The position numbers and the translations under genes were made by a program. Shown in pieces: positions 18,701 through 28,140 of a stretch of 64,000 bases of DNA (positions are counted from its first letter, which is position 1; each line of letters begins with the position of its first letter). The notes beneath the pieces are model-generated. The model made no database searches and was not told the origin of the DNA. It saw nothing but the letters and a program-made list of their open reading frames with translations. The DNA lies in contig DEMS01000003.1 of assembly GCA_002359315.1 (NCBI GenBank), positions 95,657-159,656 on the forward strand. The letters run 5' to 3'. The DNA comes from Bacteroidetes bacterium UBA2664 (GTDB lineage Bacteria; Bacteroidota; Rhodothermia; Balneolales; Balneolaceae).

Positions 18701-20080
18701 TTGGAATCAGTAGACGAACCTCCGGGTAACTCAATTGCTCAAATATCAGAATCTCTGTTTATTCAGATAACAAATAACTCTGAGCTCATCTATACAGGGG
18801 ATTTGCTGATTGAGATTTCAATAATGATTTTAGGCCTGATATTGAGTGCACTCTATTCCGGATCTGAGGTTGCATATTTTTCACTCGTAAATCAACTTGA
18901 TAAACTCAAAAACGAACCGGAATATGAATCTGTAGACCAGAGAATTTATGACATGCTTCATAAACCGAGAAGGTTGCTGGCTACGATTCTGATAGGCAAT
19001 ACCTTTTCAAATATAATCAGTTCAGTACTTGCTGCAGTTATTGCCGGCAAAATCGCAATCTATCATGGCATTCCATCAACGATTGTCTATACAATCGAGA
19101 TTGTGGTCCTTACGTTTATGATTTTAATACTCAGCGAAATTACCCCCAAGATTATCGCGATTAATAATCCATTAAAAGTATCACGTAAACTGAATGCATT
19201 TATATATGCAAATTTTGTCATTATGAGTCCAATCGCAAAGTTAATTGCAAATACTACGATGACTCTTGAAAATAATCTTCCAAGATCCGGAAACCAGGTC
19301 ACAGCCGAGGATCTTAAAGTTATGGCAGAGATGAGCGAGAAAGATGGATCAATAAAGGGAGAAGAGAGGGAGATCATTGAAAATGTGATTGAATTTGGAA
19401 ATACTACAGTCCGAGAGATCATGACTTCCCGGGTCAATATTGTAGCTGTTTCAGTAGAGGCGAGTTTATCAGATGTCATAGAGGTGATTCAAGACAAAGG
19501 ATTGTCCAGAATGCCACTATATGAAAATGATCTGGATAATATGTTAGGTGTGATCTACACAAAAGATGTATTGCCTTACATTAACAACGACTCTACCGCT
19601 ACCGGTATAAACTGGAAAACAATAGCCAGAAAAGCACTCTTTATTCCTGCCACGAAAAAATTAGATGATCTCTTGAGAGATTTTCAGCATGAAAAAACTC
19701 ATATTGCTATTGTTGCTGATGAATATGGTGGTACAGAGGGTATTGTGACGTTAGATGATATACTGGAAGAGATTGTAGGAGATATCGGTGATGAATATGA
19801 TGATGAAGAGGAGAAGTTATATACTGAATTTAAAAGCGGAATTTTCATATTTGACGCAAAAATCGATTTAGACGATCTGGATGAGATTTTAGGAACCAAT
19901 ATTTCATCATCAGATGATGAATTTGAGACCCTTGGCGGCCTTATTTATCACCTCACAGAACGAATACCCAATGTAGGCGAACGAGTGAAATATAAAAATC
20001 TTGAGATGACTGTTCACTCTATCAAAAATAACCGGGTCAAAAAACTTCGTGTGAAACCTATTTCTGCTCCAAAAGTGTAA
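18701..20080 (+). CDS. CNNM/CorC-family transmembrane protein with CBS domains (GldE-like)
   Basis: This 459-residue protein starts at TTG; the next in-frame ATG lies inside the first membrane segment, so TTG is the better start. A DUF21/CNNM membrane domain with about four segments (about 35-200, containing SALYSGSEVAYFSL) is followed by two CBS domains (about 225-360) and a CorC_HlyC C-terminal domain (about 370-455). The family includes Mg2+ efflux proteins and the gliding-motility protein GldE. In Flavobacterium gldE follows ssb, and that order is preserved here, but gldD is not next to it. The transported substrate and any link to gliding are not shown by the sequence. Confidence 0.85.
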   Translation: MESVDEPPGNSIAQISESLFIQITNNSELIYTGDLLIEISIMILGLILSALYSGSEVAYFSLVNQLDKLKNEPEYESVDQRIYDMLHKPRRLLATILIGNTFSNIISSVLAAVIAGKIAIYHGIPSTIVYTIEIVVLTFMILILSEITPKIIAINNPLKVSRKLNAFIYANFVIMSPIAKLIANTTMTLENNLPRSGNQVTAEDLKVMAEMSEKDGSIKGEEREIIENVIEFGNTTVREIMTSRVNIVAVSVEASLSDVIEVIQDKGLSRMPLYENDLDNMLGVIYTKDVLPYINNDSTATGINWKTIARKALFIPATKKLDDLLRDFQHEKTHIAIVADEYGGTEGIVTLDDILEEIVGDIGDEYDDEEEKLYTEFKSGIFIFDAKIDLDDLDEILGTNISSSDDEFETLGGLIYHLTERIPNVGERVKYKNLEMTVHSIKNNRVKKLRVKPISAPKV

Positions 20081-20118
20081 AGACAGAATTAAAAATTTGA
20101 TTTTCAACAACTTATAAC

Positions 20119-21159
20119 GTGAATCAATCTCAAAAAACCGGGATTCAAAAAGAAGTTTCGCTCACACATCTGAATACGTTGGGACTCCATTCTGTTGCGC
20201 CCCTGTTTATGAACATCACTTCTGAAACGCAATTAATAGAGCTCAATGAGAAGGGTTTTTTTAGTGAAAAACGTCCATTTGTATTAGGGGGAGGAAGCAA
20301 TATTCTACTGAGCAGCCGCTTGTCTGTTCCGGTATTAAAAATGTCAATACCCGGTATGGAGATGATTGATGATGATGGTAAAAACGTACAGATACAAGTA
20401 GGAGCCGGTGAGAACTGGCATGAACTTGTTTCCTTTGCTGTTCAAAATGGCCTTGGGGGAATTGAGAATCTTGCATTGATACCGGGAACCGTAGGAGCCG
20501 CTCCAATTCAAAATATCGGTGCATATGGTGTTGAATTAGAAGGTCTGTTTTTATCACTCAAAGCGTATGACCTAAAGAGCAGCTCATTTCGAACATTCAG
20601 CAAGAGTGAATGTCAATTTGGATACAGAGACAGTATTTTTAAAAGAGAATTGAAAGGGCAGATGGTAGTAACCTCAGTCACACTGAGACTTAGTAAAAAA
20701 GATCATATTATTCATGACTCGTACTCGGCGTTGAGGTATTATCTCACACAAAATAAAATTCAGAATCCCGGAATTGAGGAAATTTATCAAGCAGTAATTA
20801 ATATACGACAGTCAAAACTTCCGAATCCTTCAGACATAGGAAATGCCGGCAGTTTTTTTAAAAACCCGGTTATCAAGCAAAAACAGTATAATGAATTGAA
20901 GGATAATTGGGAGGGTATCCCCGGATATCCAAACGGGCCGGGATGGGTGAAAGTTCCGGCAGCCTGGCTGATAGAAAAGGCCGGATGGAAAGGATTGAGG
21001 TCCGGGAATGTGGGTACATATAAAACACAGGCGTTGGTTATTGTAAATCATGGGGGTGCAACCGGACAAGAGGTGCTAGAATTCTCAAAAAAAATCCAGA
21101 AGTCGGTTTCTGAACAATTTGGCATCGATTTAATTCCGGAAGTCAATATTGTTCATTAG
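20119..21159 (+). CDS. murB: UDP-N-acetylenolpyruvoylglucosamine reductase
   Basis: This 346-residue FAD enzyme reduces UDP-GlcNAc-enolpyruvate to UDP-MurNAc in peptidoglycan synthesis. The FAD-binding block contains LGGGSNILL (about 57-65) and the ENLALIPGTVGAAPIQNIGAYG stretch within 115-140. The catalytic GYRDSIFK block (about 168-175) and NAGSFFKNPV with the catalytic serine (about 241-250) are present. Its size and C-terminal extension fit the E. coli (type I) form. It starts at GTG, 38 bases after the GldE-like gene. Confidence 0.95.
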   Translation: MNQSQKTGIQKEVSLTHLNTLGLHSVAPLFMNITSETQLIELNEKGFFSEKRPFVLGGGSNILLSSRLSVPVLKMSIPGMEMIDDDGKNVQIQVGAGENWHELVSFAVQNGLGGIENLALIPGTVGAAPIQNIGAYGVELEGLFLSLKAYDLKSSSFRTFSKSECQFGYRDSIFKRELKGQMVVTSVTLRLSKKDHIIHDSYSALRYYLTQNKIQNPGIEEIYQAVINIRQSKLPNPSDIGNAGSFFKNPVIKQKQYNELKDNWEGIPGYPNGPGWVKVPAAWLIEKAGWKGLRSGNVGTYKTQALVIVNHGGATGQEVLEFSKKIQKSVSEQFGIDLIPEVNIVH

Positions 21160-21532
21160 AAACTTGCAGAACAACTCTTCAGTAAACATTAGGAGTAAAG
21201 GAACATCCTCAATCATTTGCAGTTCCTATTTAAGAACCATTAGATCTCATTTTACATTATCTAATCTTTAATAGTCAGTTATTTGATAATTCATCATCAA
21301 TAAATGATTGGATCAGATTCAAATTTGGATATTTATTAGAAGAGAATCAATAGTTAAGAGTTGAGGATACATTTTATGAGAACTGAGTTCTTTTTCAATG
21401 TTGAACCTTTAATATCATTTAGCTAGACTGTTTAAAATGAGAGAAAATGGATCTGAAGAGATCATATTATAATTCAAATCGGAAAAAATTCTATGATGTC
21501 TTAACTTTGAATAACATTAAATCGATATAAAA
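21160..21532. other. Intergenic region upstream of the M48 protease gene
   Basis: These 373 AT-rich bases contain no credible gene. A short inverted repeat (AGGAAC at 21199-21204, GTTCCT at 21222-21227) lies shortly after murB and has no T-run, so it is not a clear terminator. The promoter of the following lipoprotein gene must lie here, but I cannot pick out a convincing element. Confidence 0.35.
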
Positions 21533-23029
21533 ATGAGATTAAAGAGATATTTTACGTTAATAGTCCCCACTCTGGTAATATTATTATTCACTTCTTCATG
21601 TGTAGTACAAGAAAGTGCAATTTCAGGATCAAAGAGAGCGTATGCTTATTCATGGGATCAGGAAGTTCAAATTGGGCAAGAAGTGGATCAGGAAATTGTT
21701 GCACAATATGGCCTTTATAATGATGATGCGTTAGATACCTATTTCAAAGCGATGAGTACAGAAATCCTTCAAAATAGTCATATGAGGGGAGAGGATACCG
21801 ATGAGAGATTTAAGAATACGGAATTCATTTTTCGAATTTTGGATAGTCCCGTTGTGAATGCGTTCGCACTTCCGGGAGGCTATGTCTATGTTACAAGAGG
21901 GTTAATGGCACACATGAACAATGAGGCACAAATCGCGGTTGTGATTGGACATGAAATTGGACACGTGGCTGCACGTCATGCCTCACAACGGGGATTACAG
22001 CAGATGATAGGTCAGGTAGCCGTGGTTGGCGGAGCGATATTAGGACAAGAGTTGCTGGGTTTGCCGGGTGAGACAATATTGAATTTAAGCGGACAGGCAG
22101 CACAGCTGATATTTTTAAAACATAGCCGTGATCATGAAAGAGAATCTGATAAACTGGGTGTGGAGTATGCGGCTAAAACGGGTTTTGCTGCAGCAGAGGG
22201 AGCCGAATTTTTTACAAGTTTGAGACGTATGTCTGAGCAGTCCGGCCAATCCTTGCCAAACCTATTGTCTACCCACCCTGATCCGGGTGAAAGAGAAAAA
22301 GAGATACCCAGAATGGCTGAAGACTGGAGAGAAAGGGGATATGATCAGCAAGTATATAATGATGAGAAGTATTTGAGTATGATCGATGGTCTGATTTATG
22401 GTGAAAATCCAAGAGATGGTTTTGCGGAAGGCGGAGTGTATTATCATCCTGAATTGGAGTTTTTAATGTCCATTCCATCCGGATGGCATATGATAAACCA
22501 GCCATCCCAGGTGGTCATGGTTAGCAGTGCTGAAGATGCAGTAATCATTATGCGTTTAGATCAACAGTCGTCAACAGCCCGGGAATCTGTGGAGAAATTT
22601 CTGAGTGAAAATGAAATTACGACAAGCGATCAGGGATCTGCAAACAATGCAGGTAATTTTCCGGCTTATCAGGCAAACTTTGAAATCGCGGATGGGGATA
22701 ATGAGTTGGGTGTAAACCTCTATGCGTTGGAATACAATAATCAGATATATCGATTTATAAATTATTCGGATATTCGTCAATTCGAAAAATATTCAACTGA
22801 ATTTAGCGGGACAACAAATTCTTTTAACCGACTCAGAGACAATCGAATTCTGAACATTAAACCGGTTACATTAAGAGTTGTGAAAACAGATCGGAGAGCA
22901 GAGTTTCAGGATCTTCTTCCATCAACCCTGCCAATGGATATAACTGCTGAAGAGTTAGCAATTATGAATCAGGTATATCTCGACGAGATTATTGAAGTGG
23001 GAACGATCATAAAGTTACCTGTTCAATAA
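21533..23029 (+). CDS. M48-family zinc metalloprotease lipoprotein (LoiP/BepA-like)
   Basis: This 498-residue protein has a lipoprotein signal with Cys23 as the lipidated residue (TSSC). The catalytic HEIGH motif is at 140-144, inside the IGHEIGHVAARHASQRG block, with the third ligand in the later RDHERESDKLG segment. The protease domain spans about 40-250. A C-terminal region of about 230 residues ends in a LysM-like stretch (about 460-498). Related periplasmic proteases (BepA, LoiP) degrade or help assemble misfolded outer-membrane proteins. A period-8 repeat starts 5 bases past its stop. Confidence 0.88.
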   Translation: MRLKRYFTLIVPTLVILLFTSSCVVQESAISGSKRAYAYSWDQEVQIGQEVDQEIVAQYGLYNDDALDTYFKAMSTEILQNSHMRGEDTDERFKNTEFIFRILDSPVVNAFALPGGYVYVTRGLMAHMNNEAQIAVVIGHEIGHVAARHASQRGLQQMIGQVAVVGGAILGQELLGLPGETILNLSGQAAQLIFLKHSRDHERESDKLGVEYAAKTGFAAAEGAEFFTSLRRMSEQSGQSLPNLLSTHPDPGEREKEIPRMAEDWRERGYDQQVYNDEKYLSMIDGLIYGENPRDGFAEGGVYYHPELEFLMSIPSGWHMINQPSQVVMVSSAEDAVIIMRLDQQSSTARESVEKFLSENEITTSDQGSANNAGNFPAYQANFEIADGDNELGVNLYALEYNNQIYRFINYSDIRQFEKYSTEFSGTTNSFNRLRDNRILNIKPVTLRVVKTDRRAEFQDLLPSTLPMDITAEELAIMNQVYLDEIIEVGTIIKLPVQ

Positions 23030-23033
23030 GTTT

Positions 23034-23065
23034 TTAAAGTGTTGAAGTGTTAAAGATTTTAAAAG
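23034..23065. repeat. Short period-8 tandem repeat
   Basis: Four degenerate 8-bp units follow the M48 gene: TTAAAGTG, TTGAAGTG, TTAAAGAT, TTTAAAAG. The first two and the start of the third are close copies. It lies in the 125-base gap before purB, together with a G-rich stretch. Similar short-period islands occur at 38163-38246 and around 62776-63331 in this window. Confidence 0.6.
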
Positions 23066-23154
23066 GGATTTGGAAGTGTTTTTGGGGATAATTCGTTGGA
23101 GAACCCGGCGAGTAGAAAAATAAAGTGTGATTAGGTTTAACAGGTAGAATAAAT

Positions 23155-24447
23155 ATGATTGAAAGATATTCAAGGCCGCAAATGTCGGAAATTTGGTCTG
23201 AGGAGAATCAGTTTCAAGCTTGGTTGGAAGTAGAACTTGCCGCGTGCAGAGCCTGGAGCAAAACCGGAGTGATTCCGTCAGATGATGTGGATAAACTATA
23301 TGAAAACGCATCCTTTGATATAAGCAGGATCAAGGAGATTGAAAAAGCTACACGTCATGATGTGGTTGCATTTACAAGAGCTGTATCCGAAAGTTTAGGT
23401 GATGAAAAAAAATGGGTGCATTACGGCCTGACCTCAACGGATGTTGTTGATACAGCGAATGGGTTCAGATTAAAGCAGGCAAATCAGTTGCTGAAAACAG
23501 GTATCAAAAAGTTGAAAGATGCACTGGCAGAAAAAGCTGTTGAACATAAGTTTACAGTCATGATGGGCCGTACTCACGGTGTTCATGCCGAGCCTACTAC
23601 ATTTGGATTAAAATGTGCACTTTGGTACTCAGAGATGGTGCGGAATGAAGAGAGATTTGAAGCAGCAGCTACCGGTGTGGAGTTTGGTAAATTGTCCGGC
23701 GCTGTGGGGACTTTTGCACACATTCCTCCTGAAGTAGAAAGGATCACTTGCGAACTTCTGGGAATTGAACCGGCCCCAATATCAACACAGACACTGCAGC
23801 GTGATCGTCACGCTCATTATATGTCTGTAATAGCATTAGTTGGAGCGTCATTAGAAAAGATGGCTGTTGAAATTCGGCATTTGCAGCGAACGGAATTAAG
23901 GGAAGCAGAGGAGTTTTTTAGCAAAGGGCAAAAAGGTTCGTCAGCAATGCCACACAAAAGAAATCCGATCAGCTCTGAAAATATTACAGGATGTTCAAGA
24001 GTACTGAGAGGATACATGGTATCCGCATTTGAAAATGTTGCTTTGTGGCATGAAAGAGATATTTCACACTCTTCAGTTGAGCGAATTATCTTGCCTGATG
24101 CCACTATTTTACTTGATTATATGCTTCATCGATTTTCAAATGTGATTGAAAATCTGATGGTTTATCCTGAGATTATGAAAGAAAATATGGAGAAGACACA
24201 TGGGTTGGTCTTTTCTCAGCGATTGTTATTAATGCTTGTTGAGAAAGGGTTGTCCAGGGAAAAATCCTATGATACTGTTCAGCCTCTTGCGATGAAATCG
24301 TGGGAAGAGAAACGGCCGTTCAGAGAATTTGTTGAGGAAGATGATGTAATATCAGGGACCTTAACTGTTGAAGAGATTGATGACGCGTTTGATCTGGATC
24401 ACCATACCAGAAGGGTGGACGAAATTTTTAAGAGAGTAGGTCTGTAG
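23155..24447 (+). CDS. purB: Adenylosuccinate lyase
   Basis: This 430-residue member of the fumarase/aspartase superfamily acts twice in purine synthesis, releasing fumarate from SAICAR and from adenylosuccinate. The superfamily signature GSSAMPHKRNP is near residues 262-272, and the TSTDVVDTANGFRL and GRTHGVHAEPTTFG blocks bind substrate. Length and motifs fit the shorter, B. subtilis-like PurB. guaB lies two genes downstream, so both AMP and GMP branch enzymes are encoded nearby. Confidence 0.96.
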   Translation: MIERYSRPQMSEIWSEENQFQAWLEVELAACRAWSKTGVIPSDDVDKLYENASFDISRIKEIEKATRHDVVAFTRAVSESLGDEKKWVHYGLTSTDVVDTANGFRLKQANQLLKTGIKKLKDALAEKAVEHKFTVMMGRTHGVHAEPTTFGLKCALWYSEMVRNEERFEAAATGVEFGKLSGAVGTFAHIPPEVERITCELLGIEPAPISTQTLQRDRHAHYMSVIALVGASLEKMAVEIRHLQRTELREAEEFFSKGQKGSSAMPHKRNPISSENITGCSRVLRGYMVSAFENVALWHERDISHSSVERIILPDATILLDYMLHRFSNVIENLMVYPEIMKENMEKTHGLVFSQRLLLMLVEKGLSREKSYDTVQPLAMKSWEEKRPFREFVEEDDVISGTLTVEEIDDAFDLDHHTRRVDEIFKRVGL

Positions 24448-24640
24448 TTTTTATCTGTTAGATAATATTTATTAGTCTTTGATATCTCATAAAGTATCTA
24501 TTAACAAATAGATGGAAAATATTTAACTCGCAAAATCCCTTCTGTAAAGTTAAAGCAGAATTTATTTTTTTTACTGTGACATAAAGGTGTCACACCCATG
24601 CAATATATTGGTATTAAACAGAAACCAAACGGATACCGAT

Positions 24641-24964
24641 ATGATGAATGCAATAAGTAAAAAAACAATTCGCCCTACACTGAGCCCGATGCTCATTTCC
24701 ATTTTTAAAAAAGTAGAGTTAGAAAAGAGAAAGTCAGATGAAATCTTTCAAACGTTGGGATGGGAGGAATTGCCATCTGAACTCAAATTTGAGATTGAAG
24801 AGGATGTAATTGGGTATTATAATGAGTTACATGGCCAATATTCCACGAATTGTGAGTTTGTTCAAAGGCGAAGAGAGAGTGTCGATTTTTGGGTTAAAAG
24901 CTATATGGATCGACTCTGTTCTCTTGAAACTGCCATTAAATCTTTAAAAGTGAATAGAATCTAA
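24641..24964 (+). CDS. Uncharacterised small protein (about 107 residues)
   Basis: I do not recognise this protein. From ATG at 24641 it is 107 residues; the frame is open to a GTG at 24587 (125 residues). It has no signal or membrane segment, is mainly helical by appearance, and carries many charged residues (KVELEKRKSDEIFQTLGWEEL, then DRLCSLETAIKSL at the end). It stands alone between purB and guaB in the same direction. Coding is plausible from frame length and amino-acid balance but is not proven. Confidence 0.55.
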   Translation: MMNAISKKTIRPTLSPMLISIFKKVELEKRKSDEIFQTLGWEELPSELKFEIEEDVIGYYNELHGQYSTNCEFVQRRRESVDFWVKSYMDRLCSLETAIKSLKVNRI

Positions 24965-25042
24965 ATTTAATTCACTTTTTGGGTAAGGAAGTTCTAAGGG
25001 ATTTTTTATCTTTACAAAAATGTAAACTAAGTGAATTTTCCC

Positions 25043-26518
25043 ATGAAGAACATCTCACCTTTCTCAAGTATTACTCGACAGGGTTTAACATATGACGATG
25101 TACTATTGGTCCCGGCATATTCAAAAGTGCTGCCAAGGGATACAGAAACAAAAGTAAAACTGACGCCATCGATCACTTTAAATATTCCCATTATCAGTGC
25201 TGCAATGGATACTGTATCGGAGTATAGACTTGCTATTGCGTTGGCCAGAGAGGGGGGTATTGCGATGTTACATAAAAATATGTCAATAGAGGATCAAGCT
25301 GAGCACGTAAGATTGGTGAAAAGGAGTGAGAGTGGTATGATTGTCGATCCTGTAACACTGCCGGCGGATGCTACCGTTAAAGATGCCAGGGCTCTCATGC
25401 GTAAACACAAAATCGGTGGAATACCGATTGTTGAATCCGGAAATCGATTAGTGGGAATCGTAACGAACCGTGACCTTCGATTTGAGCATTATGTAGATAA
25501 GAAGCTGGGAACGATTATGACCAGTGATAATCTGATTACAGCTAAAGAAAATACAAGTTTGGAAGAGGCAGAGGAAATTCTGCAGAAGTATAAGGTTGAA
25601 AAATTACCGATTGTGAATTCAAATCAAATTCTGGTCGGACTCATTACATTTAAAGATATTGAGAAAAAGATGAACTTCCCGAATGCTTGTAAGGATGATA
25701 TGGGTAGATTGAGAGTCGGCGCCGCTGTTGGTGTAACTTCTGACACAATGGAGCGGGTAGATGCACTGGTTGAATCAGGTGTGGATATGGTGACTGTTGA
25801 TACGGCTCATGGTCATTCTGAGGGTGTGCTCAATATGGTAAAAAAAATCCGGTCCGGTTATCGTGATTTAGCCATTGTAGGTGGGAATATTGCAACACGG
25901 GCTGCTGCAGAAGCTTTGGCAGATGCCGGTGCAGATGTTGTAAAAGTAGGTGTTGGCCCCGGATCTATCTGTACAACACGTGTTGTGACAGGGGTGGGAG
26001 TTCCACAGCTCTCAGCGATCATGGAAGTTGCTGAGTTTACAAGGAAAAATGGTGTGGGTTTAATCGCAGATGGTGGTATTAAACAGACCGGCGACATTCC
26101 CAAAGCAATCGCCGGAGGCGCAGATGCAGTTATGATGGGATCAATGTTTGCAGGAGTCGATGAAAGTCCCGGAGAAACAATTATTTATGAAGCAAGAAAA
26201 TATAAATCATATCGTGGAATGGGCAGTATGGGAGCTATGAAGCAGGGCTCAAAAGACCGATATTTCCAGGATGTTGAAGACGATTTAAAACTTGTACCTG
26301 AAGGAATCGAAGGAAGGGTTCCTTATAAAGGAACTCTGGGAGAGGTTGCTCACCAAATAGCGGGCGGTCTTCGCGCAGCAATGGGATATGTGGGGGCGGC
26401 AAATATCGACGATCTCAAGAAAGCGGAATTTGTTCAAATATCAGCAGCAAGTTATAGAGAGAGTCATCCTCACTCCGTTCAGATTACCAAAGAGGCACCC
26501 AACTATTCAGTATCATAA
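25043..26518 (+). CDS. guaB: Inosine-5'-monophosphate dehydrogenase
   Basis: This enzyme oxidises IMP to XMP with NAD, the committed step to GMP. The start at ATG 25043 gives 491 residues; a GTG at 25031 would add four. The N-terminal GLTYDDVLLVP block is typical, a CBS pair occupies about 90-205 and the barrel covers the rest. The catalytic loop GPGSICTTRVVTG has Cys310 with this start, and the mobile flap GMGSMGAM follows near 397-404. Length and motifs are normal. Confidence 0.96.
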   Translation: MKNISPFSSITRQGLTYDDVLLVPAYSKVLPRDTETKVKLTPSITLNIPIISAAMDTVSEYRLAIALAREGGIAMLHKNMSIEDQAEHVRLVKRSESGMIVDPVTLPADATVKDARALMRKHKIGGIPIVESGNRLVGIVTNRDLRFEHYVDKKLGTIMTSDNLITAKENTSLEEAEEILQKYKVEKLPIVNSNQILVGLITFKDIEKKMNFPNACKDDMGRLRVGAAVGVTSDTMERVDALVESGVDMVTVDTAHGHSEGVLNMVKKIRSGYRDLAIVGGNIATRAAAEALADAGADVVKVGVGPGSICTTRVVTGVGVPQLSAIMEVAEFTRKNGVGLIADGGIKQTGDIPKAIAGGADAVMMGSMFAGVDESPGETIIYEARKYKSYRGMGSMGAMKQGSKDRYFQDVEDDLKLVPEGIEGRVPYKGTLGEVAHQIAGGLRAAMGYVGAANIDDLKKAEFVQISAASYRESHPHSVQITKEAPNYSVS

Positions 26519-26603
26519 TTCGTAAATGATCTTGTTTCAGTTTGAAGTATTAATCTCGGCGATCACACGTTACAATAGTTGAATAAATTTAAACTTTCAG
26601 GTC

Positions 26604-27449
26604 ATGTGGGACTTTTTAAAGAGATTATTTTCAGAAGAGGACGGCAAAGTGACGGTCGTTGTATTGGATGAAAATAATCCGAATCTTGCCAGTACATTTA
26701 AATTAAAGTCCTCAGATGCGATAAAACTGATTTCAGTTATAGTAATTCTAGCGGTAATACTGACGATCACCCTTTTTTTCTTAACGCCATTAAGTTCCAT
26801 TTACCAGCAGCGTATTGACGAAAATTTCAGGGATGAAGTCATTGAAATAAATGAGAGAGTGATTGCTCTTCAAGATTCTCTTACCGTTCGTGAACTACAA
26901 CTGGAAGATTTAAAGAATTTTGTTCGGTCTGTTCCGGATACAACGTTTTCAGTTAGTGAGGGTGTCTTAAATAGCATCAGCGGAATGCAAAGCAATTTAT
27001 TCTTAACCAATGAAAATGTCTATACTTTTGATATGCTTACACGTCATGAATCTATGAATCTTCTGTCTGTAGGACGCAGTAGTGATTTCCCCTCATTCTA
27101 TCCGGTTGAAGGAACAATCACCCAAAGATATTCTTCTGACAGGGGACATTTTGGGATTGATATCGCAGCGCAAAGTGACAGTGATTTTGTCTCAGTAGCT
27201 GATGGAATGGTAATAGAAGCTACCTGGACGATGAATTATGGATATGTCATGGTTCTGCAGCATAAAGAAGGTTTTATTACTATTTATAAACATGCTTCAA
27301 GACTCTATAAAAAAGAGGGGGATTACATTTTAAAAGGTGATCTTTTGGGAACAGTTGGAAACAGAGGAGTATTGAGTACAGGATCTCATCTGCATTTGGA
27401 AATCTGGAAAAATGGGGTCCCTCAAGATCCGCTACTTTTTTTGAATTAA
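26604..27449 (+). CDS. M23-family peptidoglycan endopeptidase, membrane-anchored
   Basis: This 281-residue protein has a short cytoplasmic N-terminus, one membrane segment (about 37-60), a periplasmic coiled-coil linker (about 65-110) and a C-terminal LytM/M23 domain (about 165-280). The zinc ligands are visible as HFGID (His182, Asp186) and HLH (262-264), so it should be an active endopeptidase. It sits 15 bases upstream of a bactofilin gene; in Helicobacter and other bacteria M23 hydrolases and bactofilins cooperate in cell shape. A shape role here is inferred from that neighbour. Confidence 0.9.
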   Translation: MWDFLKRLFSEEDGKVTVVVLDENNPNLASTFKLKSSDAIKLISVIVILAVILTITLFFLTPLSSIYQQRIDENFRDEVIEINERVIALQDSLTVRELQLEDLKNFVRSVPDTTFSVSEGVLNSISGMQSNLFLTNENVYTFDMLTRHESMNLLSVGRSSDFPSFYPVEGTITQRYSSDRGHFGIDIAAQSDSDFVSVADGMVIEATWTMNYGYVMVLQHKEGFITIYKHASRLYKKEGDYILKGDLLGTVGNRGVLSTGSHLHLEIWKNGVPQDPLLFLN

Positions 27450-27464
27450 ATAGTATATTAAGTC

Positions 27465-27896
27465 ATGTTTAATAAACAAAAAAAACCAGGGAAAGTGAAT
27501 AATAATGCTTCGGGAACTCCGTCACTTAATATGATAAGTGAGGATACAAAATTAAAAGGTACACTGAACTCTCAGGCCGATTTACGAATTGCAGGCCAGA
27601 TTGATGGTGAGATTGTCTGTAAGGGAAAAGTGATAATCACTTCATCAGCAAAGATTGATGGAAATATCACTTCAATTGATGCAGATATTGCAGGTCAGGT
27701 ATTGGGTACAGTCAAGATTAGCAATAAACTCATCGTAAGAAAAACGGCTAAAATTCGGGGAGATCTTTACACCAAGACGCTCACTGTTGAGGAGGGTGCC
27801 AGTTTAAATGGGGGATGCCGCATGGGGAATATGGAAAAGCTTGAAAATACTGGTAATTCAGACTTTGCGAACAATCGTAGAGCAGAAAATATCTGA
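27465..27896 (+). CDS. Bactofilin (polymer-forming cytoskeletal protein)
   Basis: This 143-residue protein has a disordered, basic N-terminal tail (about 1-28), a right-handed beta-helix bactofilin/DUF583 core (about 30-125, with SQADLRIAGQIDGEI and repeated ISSAKIDGNI-like turns) and a disordered C-terminal tail. Bactofilins polymerise without nucleotide and position wall enzymes at the membrane. It lies between the M23 gene (15 bases) and the first atp gene (5 bases), so it is in the same transcription unit. Confidence 0.92.
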   Translation: MFNKQKKPGKVNNNASGTPSLNMISEDTKLKGTLNSQADLRIAGQIDGEIVCKGKVIITSSAKIDGNITSIDADIAGQVLGTVKISNKLIVRKTAKIRGDLYTKTLTVEEGASLNGGCRMGNMEKLENTGNSDFANNRRAENI

Positions 27897-27901
27897 TCCG
27901 G

Positions 27902-28114
27902 TTGTCTCAAGATCCCTCTTATAGAAAATATCTTCAATATGTGAGTTTGGGTGCGGAGCTGGCAATTGCACTCAGTACGCCAATTTTATTGGGCTATTGG
28001 CTCGACTTGAGGTGGGGCACGTCTCCCGGCATGCTACTCTCAGGAATTCTGTTAGGTATAGTTTTTATAATCTTAATTTTTATAAAAATGATCAGGAATC
28101 TGAAAGAGAAGTAG
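27902..28114 (+). CDS. AtpZ/AtpI-family small membrane protein
   Basis: This 70-residue protein starts at TTG, 5 bases past the bactofilin stop. It has two membrane segments (about 15-35 and 42-62) joined by a short loop with GYWLDLRWGTSP, the pattern of AtpZ/AtpI proteins. Relatives help insert or assemble the c-ring or carry Mg2+/Ca2+. Its position directly ahead of the atp genes agrees. Confidence 0.82.
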   Translation: MSQDPSYRKYLQYVSLGAELAIALSTPILLGYWLDLRWGTSPGMLLSGILLGIVFIILIFIKMIRNLKEK

Positions 28115-28140
28115 ATTGAAGAGAAAGTTTTTTAATAAAT

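Noticed and set aside
24451..24465. TTATCT-GTT-AGATAA hairpin after purB as a terminator
   Set aside because: The six-base AT-rich stem without a T-run is too weak to call.
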